Shown here piece by piece: positions 61,384 to 64,000 of a DNA stretch of 64,000 nt. Where the stretch lies: positions 1-64,000 of the forward strand of contig NZ_BMFY01000009.1 in the NCBI RefSeq assembly GCF_014639315.1. The letters are read 5' to 3'. The first letter of the stretch is position 1; each line of letters starts with the position of its first letter. The notes under the pieces are model-generated. The model was given only the letters and a program-made list of their open reading frames with translations, did no database searches and was not told where the DNA came from. This DNA is from Sediminivirga luteola (lineage in GTDB: Bacteria; Actinomycetota; Actinomycetes; Actinomycetales; Brevibacteriaceae). The translations under genes were made by a program, and so were the position numbers.

Positions 61384-64000
61384 TCACAGCACCCGGATGA
61401 ACACGGCGCCGCGGCTCTTCATCCAGCTGTAGCTGCGGTGCGAGGTCCCGCTGCTGCTGGAACCGGCGTCGTACATGTAGCCGGCCCTGTCGGAGATGAT
61501 CCCGATGTGCCCGGGAACCCAGATCAGATCGCCCGGCTTGGCTTCGCTCTCCGAGATCACCCGGCCGGCGTTCCGCTGCTGGCTCGTGGTGCGCGGCAGG
61601 TTGACCCCGTGCTGCTTGTACACGTACTGCACATACCCGGAGCAGTCCCATCCGGCCGGCGTCGTGCCGCCCCAGCGGTATGGGGTGCCGACGTACTTCT
61701 TCGCCGTGGAGATGATCGCGGCGCGCTTGTCTGCCTCGGACTGCTCGGCCTTCTTGCGCTCCTCTTCCGCCTTCTTGCGCTCCTCTTCGGCTTTCCGCTC
61801 TTCCTCCGCTTTGCGCTCCTGCTCGGCGCGCTCCCGGTCGGCCTGCTCCTGGCGTTCGCGTTCGGCGCGCTCTTCCTCGGCGCGTTCGCGCTCCTCCTGC
61901 TCGGCCCGCTCGCGCTCGGCATCTTCGGCCGCGCGGCGCTCCTCCTCGGAGGTCTCGTCCTCGCCCGGGGTCGTCTCCTCGGGAGTCGTCTCCTCGGGCT
62001 CGGTCGCGTCGTCCTCCGTGACTCCGCCGCCCGGCCGGGGGCCGGTCAGTTCATCACTCGTGTCCCGGACGCCGGATCCGATGTCGCCGCTGGGCGAGAA
62101 CTCGGTGGTGCCGTAGCCCTCCGCCCAGACCAGGCGGGCGCCCTGGAAGGTCTGCTCGGCCCGCCCGTTCCCGGACTTCGGGTCCGTCGTGGGGTAGCCC
62201 AGGTGCCCGTTCTCCCAGCCCTTGGAACCCCAGTAGCTCTGCAGCACGCCCAGCGTGTAGTGGGCGCCCGTGCGCGGGCTCCAGTGGATGGATCCCTTCT
62301 GGAACTTCTGGAAGGAGCCGCCGTCCTTCAGGCCGCCGCGCTCCTCCTGGACGGGGAGCCCGAGCTCGTCCCACAGCTGGCGGTGCTTGGTGCCGATGGC
62401 GCCCCTGGTGCCGACCGCGCCGGTGGACTGCGACCAGTACACGCGCCCGTTCTCGTAGTTGCGGGCCTTACCGCCGGGCACATCGAATTCCGCGCTCGTC
62501 GGCTTGCCCAGGTACTTGCCCGCCTCGGACTCCGCGTAGCGCTCGATCGCGGTCTTGGGCGCCGGCGGGGTCTGGTTCGGGTTGCTGCTCTCGCTGCCGC
62601 CGGCGGTGCCGTTGTTCTGCATCTGCACGATGGCGCGGCGCATGTCCGGAAGCTTGGCGTAGTACGCCGCGCCCGGGCAGTCGGTCTGCCCCACGTCACG
62701 GTGACCGGAGACGGCGTTGATGGTGCGGCCGTTCACGGTGGCCCGGGAGTCCCCGGAGACGCCGTGCAGGGAGAGCTTCCAGGCGATGGCGTGCTCGGCG
62801 GCGCGGATCGCCTCGGCCGGGGGCGCGGAGCCGGTGAAGGTCCCCAGCGTCGAGATGCCGAAGGTGCCGCTGTTGTAGTTGGCGGCGTGCGCGCCGATCA
62901 CGGGGCGGTCCATCCCGCCGGCACGCCCTTCCCAGAGCCGGCCGAACTTGTCCACGAGCATGTTGTAGCCCACATCGGACCAGCCGCGGCCCTGGGTGTG
63001 GAAGCTGTAGATGCCGCGCAGGATGCCGGGCACCTGCTCGGCGGTGTAGGTGTTGGACCCGGCCGTGTGGTGCACGATCGTGGCCCGGATGCTGGAGGCG
63101 TAGGAGGCGCTGCCGCGACGCAGGCTCTCGTTCGCGCCCCAGGAGCTGCGGGTGCCGTACTTGGGAGCCGGCACGCGCTTGACGGAGGCGTTCTGGGCGG
63201 TGACGCCCTCATCGACGGAGAACGCCGCGGTCTGCACCTCGCCCTCCTGGCTCAGGTCCAGTCCGGCGCCCTCGGCCTCAGCGCCCTCGGGAGCGGCCGC
63301 CTCGCCGGGCGCCACGGCGCCGGCGGGCTGATTCTGCTGCACCTGGAGAGCGTCGTTCTCGGTGTACTTCGGGTCAATGACGAACAGCTCGGCGTCCTGC
63401 GGGGCCGCCTCGCCCAGCACGCGCAGCTGCACGGCCTCGGCGGCGGCGTCCACCACGAAGGGCTCGGTGCCGTTCGTGGACTGGGGGCCGTCGGCGAGCT
63501 GTTCCTGGTCGACTTCCTCCCAGGCGCTCCACTGGTCGCCGATGCGGGTGCGGATCTCCACGTGGCCGCTCTCGGCGCCGGGCCAGGAGACGCCCACGAC
63601 GTTCGGGTTGCTGCTGTCGAGTTCCAGCGCCTCGGTCAGGGCGGCGATGTTCACGCCGTCCTCGGTCTTCTGCGAGATGTCGCCGGAGATGTCGGGGCTC
63701 TGCTCGCCCGCGTCCTCCTCGGGAGCGTCGCCCTCGGGCGCCCGCTCCGCGGGCTCCTCGGTGCTCTCGGATTCTTCCGGAGCCTCCTCGTCGTCCTGCG
63801 TCGCAGCGCCCAGGGAGGCGTTGACGGCGGCGGCCGAGCCGTTCGCGTCATCGCTGTCGAGCCCGCCGACGAACCCCTGCTGGCGCTGCTCCGAGTACAG
63901 CAGGGTGGGAAGATAGGAGACGCCGGAGGCCGCGGCCCCCTCGGCGTCGACGGAGGCGGACGTGGCGCCCACTTCGGTGAGGCCGTCCTCGCTGACGTCG
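61384..64000 (-). CDS. Peptidoglycan hydrolase with amidase_2/PGRP, LGFP repeats and NlpC/P60 (5' end outside window)
   Basis: The frame is open to the right edge with no start codon consistent with the family, so the N-terminus is missing; at least 872 residues are present. Domain order: an acidic low-complexity region, a PGRP/amidase_2 domain (TIVHHTAGSNTYTAEQV, YNMLVDKFGRLWEGRAGG, SGHRDVGQTDCPG) that should cut the amide between MurNAc and L-Ala, LGFP repeats (SIHWSPRTGAHYTLG) that bind the wall, a charged coiled-coil (about 61730-61940), and an NlpC/P60 domain with catalytic Cys (codon 61642-61644, DCSGYVQ) and His (61507-61509). It is likely secreted, with two cleavage activities in one chain. 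Confidence 0.9.
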   Translation of the reverse strand, partial: DVSEDGLTEVGATSASVDAEGAAASGVSYLPTLLYSEQRQQGFVGGLDSDDANGSAAAVNASLGAATQDDEEAPEESESTEEPAERAPEGDAPEEDAGEQSPDISGDISQKTEDGVNIAALTEALELDSSNPNVVGVSWPGAESGHVEIRTRIGDQWSAWEEVDQEQLADGPQSTNGTEPFVVDAAAEAVQLRVLGEAAPQDAELFVIDPKYTENDALQVQQNQPAGAVAPGEAAAPEGAEAEGAGLDLSQEGEVQTAAFSVDEGVTAQNASVKRVPAPKYGTRSSWGANESLRRGSASYASSIRATIVHHTAGSNTYTAEQVPGILRGIYSFHTQGRGWSDVGYNMLVDKFGRLWEGRAGGMDRPVIGAHAANYNSGTFGISTLGTFTGSAPPAEAIRAAEHAIAWKLSLHGVSGDSRATVNGRTINAVSGHRDVGQTDCPGAAYYAKLPDMRRAIVQMQNNGTAGGSESSNPNQTPPAPKTAIERYAESEAGKYLGKPTSAEFDVPGGKARNYENGRVYWSQSTGAVGTRGAIGTKHRQLWDELGLPVQEERGGLKDGGSFQKFQKGSIHWSPRTGAHYTLGVLQSYWGSKGWENGHLGYPTTDPKSGNGRAEQTFQGARLVWAEGYGTTEFSPSGDIGSGVRDTSDELTGPRPGGGVTEDDATEPEETTPEETTPGEDETSEEERRAAEDAERERAEQEERERAEEERAERERQEQADRERAEQERKAEEERKAEEERKKAEEERKKAEQSEADKRAAIISTAKKYVGTPYRWGGTTPAGWDCSGYVQYVYKQHGVNLPRTTSQQRNAGRVISESEAKPGDLIWVPGHIGIISDRAGYMYDAGSSSSGTSHRSYSWMKSRGAVFIRVL

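Overview
The window is a high-GC actinobacterial chromosome segment. The gene set points to Micrococcales, most likely Micrococcaceae: mtrA-mtrB-lpqB, two WhiB proteins, a PdtaS-type kinase, the very large NAD-glutamate dehydrogenase, long-form HPF, secA next to an Rv3235-like gene, a BldC-like helix-turn-helix protein and CofE. Most genes are packed tightly, with 1-4 nt ATGA/GTGA overlaps. No rRNA, tRNA, CRISPR array, transposase or integrase was recognised.

Layout. 0.1-3.1 kb: quinone reductase LpdA, gamma-carbonic anhydrase, WhiB1. 3.2-13.8 kb: pdtaS, NAD-GDH, a DUF2505 protein, a DUF6912-like protein, a CpaE-like ATPase with a SAF/CpaB-like protein, and a BldC-like regulator. 14-21.5 kb: envelope and housekeeping genes (LysM protein, Rv3235-like, secA, YcaQ-like glycosylase, hpf, comF). 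21.6-25.9 kb: the mtrAB-lpqB operon. 26.3-34.8 kb: a membrane protein, DUF4129, DUF4350, MoxR and DUF58 operon, then SpoIIM-like and RDD membrane proteins. Between those last two lies a small unrecognised gene preceded by a fragment carrying a copy of its own 3' end. 35-38.9 kb: ahcY, phosphomannomutase, a DUF3499 protein and a zincin-like protein.

38.9-50.6 kb holds the most distinctive region, a 12-gene carbohydrate locus. A MocR-type regulator is divergent from two arms. The minus arm has ROK kinase, Gfo/Idh/MocA dehydrogenase, zinc alcohol dehydrogenase and a CUT2 (FrcBCA-like) ABC importer. The plus arm has a short 6-phosphogluconate dehydrogenase, a 6-phospho-3-hexuloisomerase without its synthase, a PEP-hydrolase-family TIM barrel, a shikimate-dehydrogenase-like protein and an inositol-monophosphatase-like protein. 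No aldolase or ketose kinase of a standard pathway is present. The locus sits between the DUF3499/metallopeptidase genes and the DUF5719/glycosyltransferase/whiB2 genes, which are usually close together in actinobacteria, so it looks like an accessory insertion encoding an undescribed sugar or sugar-acid pathway. Similar inverted repeats lie in the regulator's divergent promoter and upstream of the Gfo/Idh gene.

50.7-64 kb: DUF5719 protein, giant membrane glycosyltransferase, whiB2, cofE, a TIGR03089 protein, scoAB CoA-transferase, manA, and the 3' part of a peptidoglycan hydrolase joining an amidase, LGFP repeats and NlpC/P60, which runs off the right edge.
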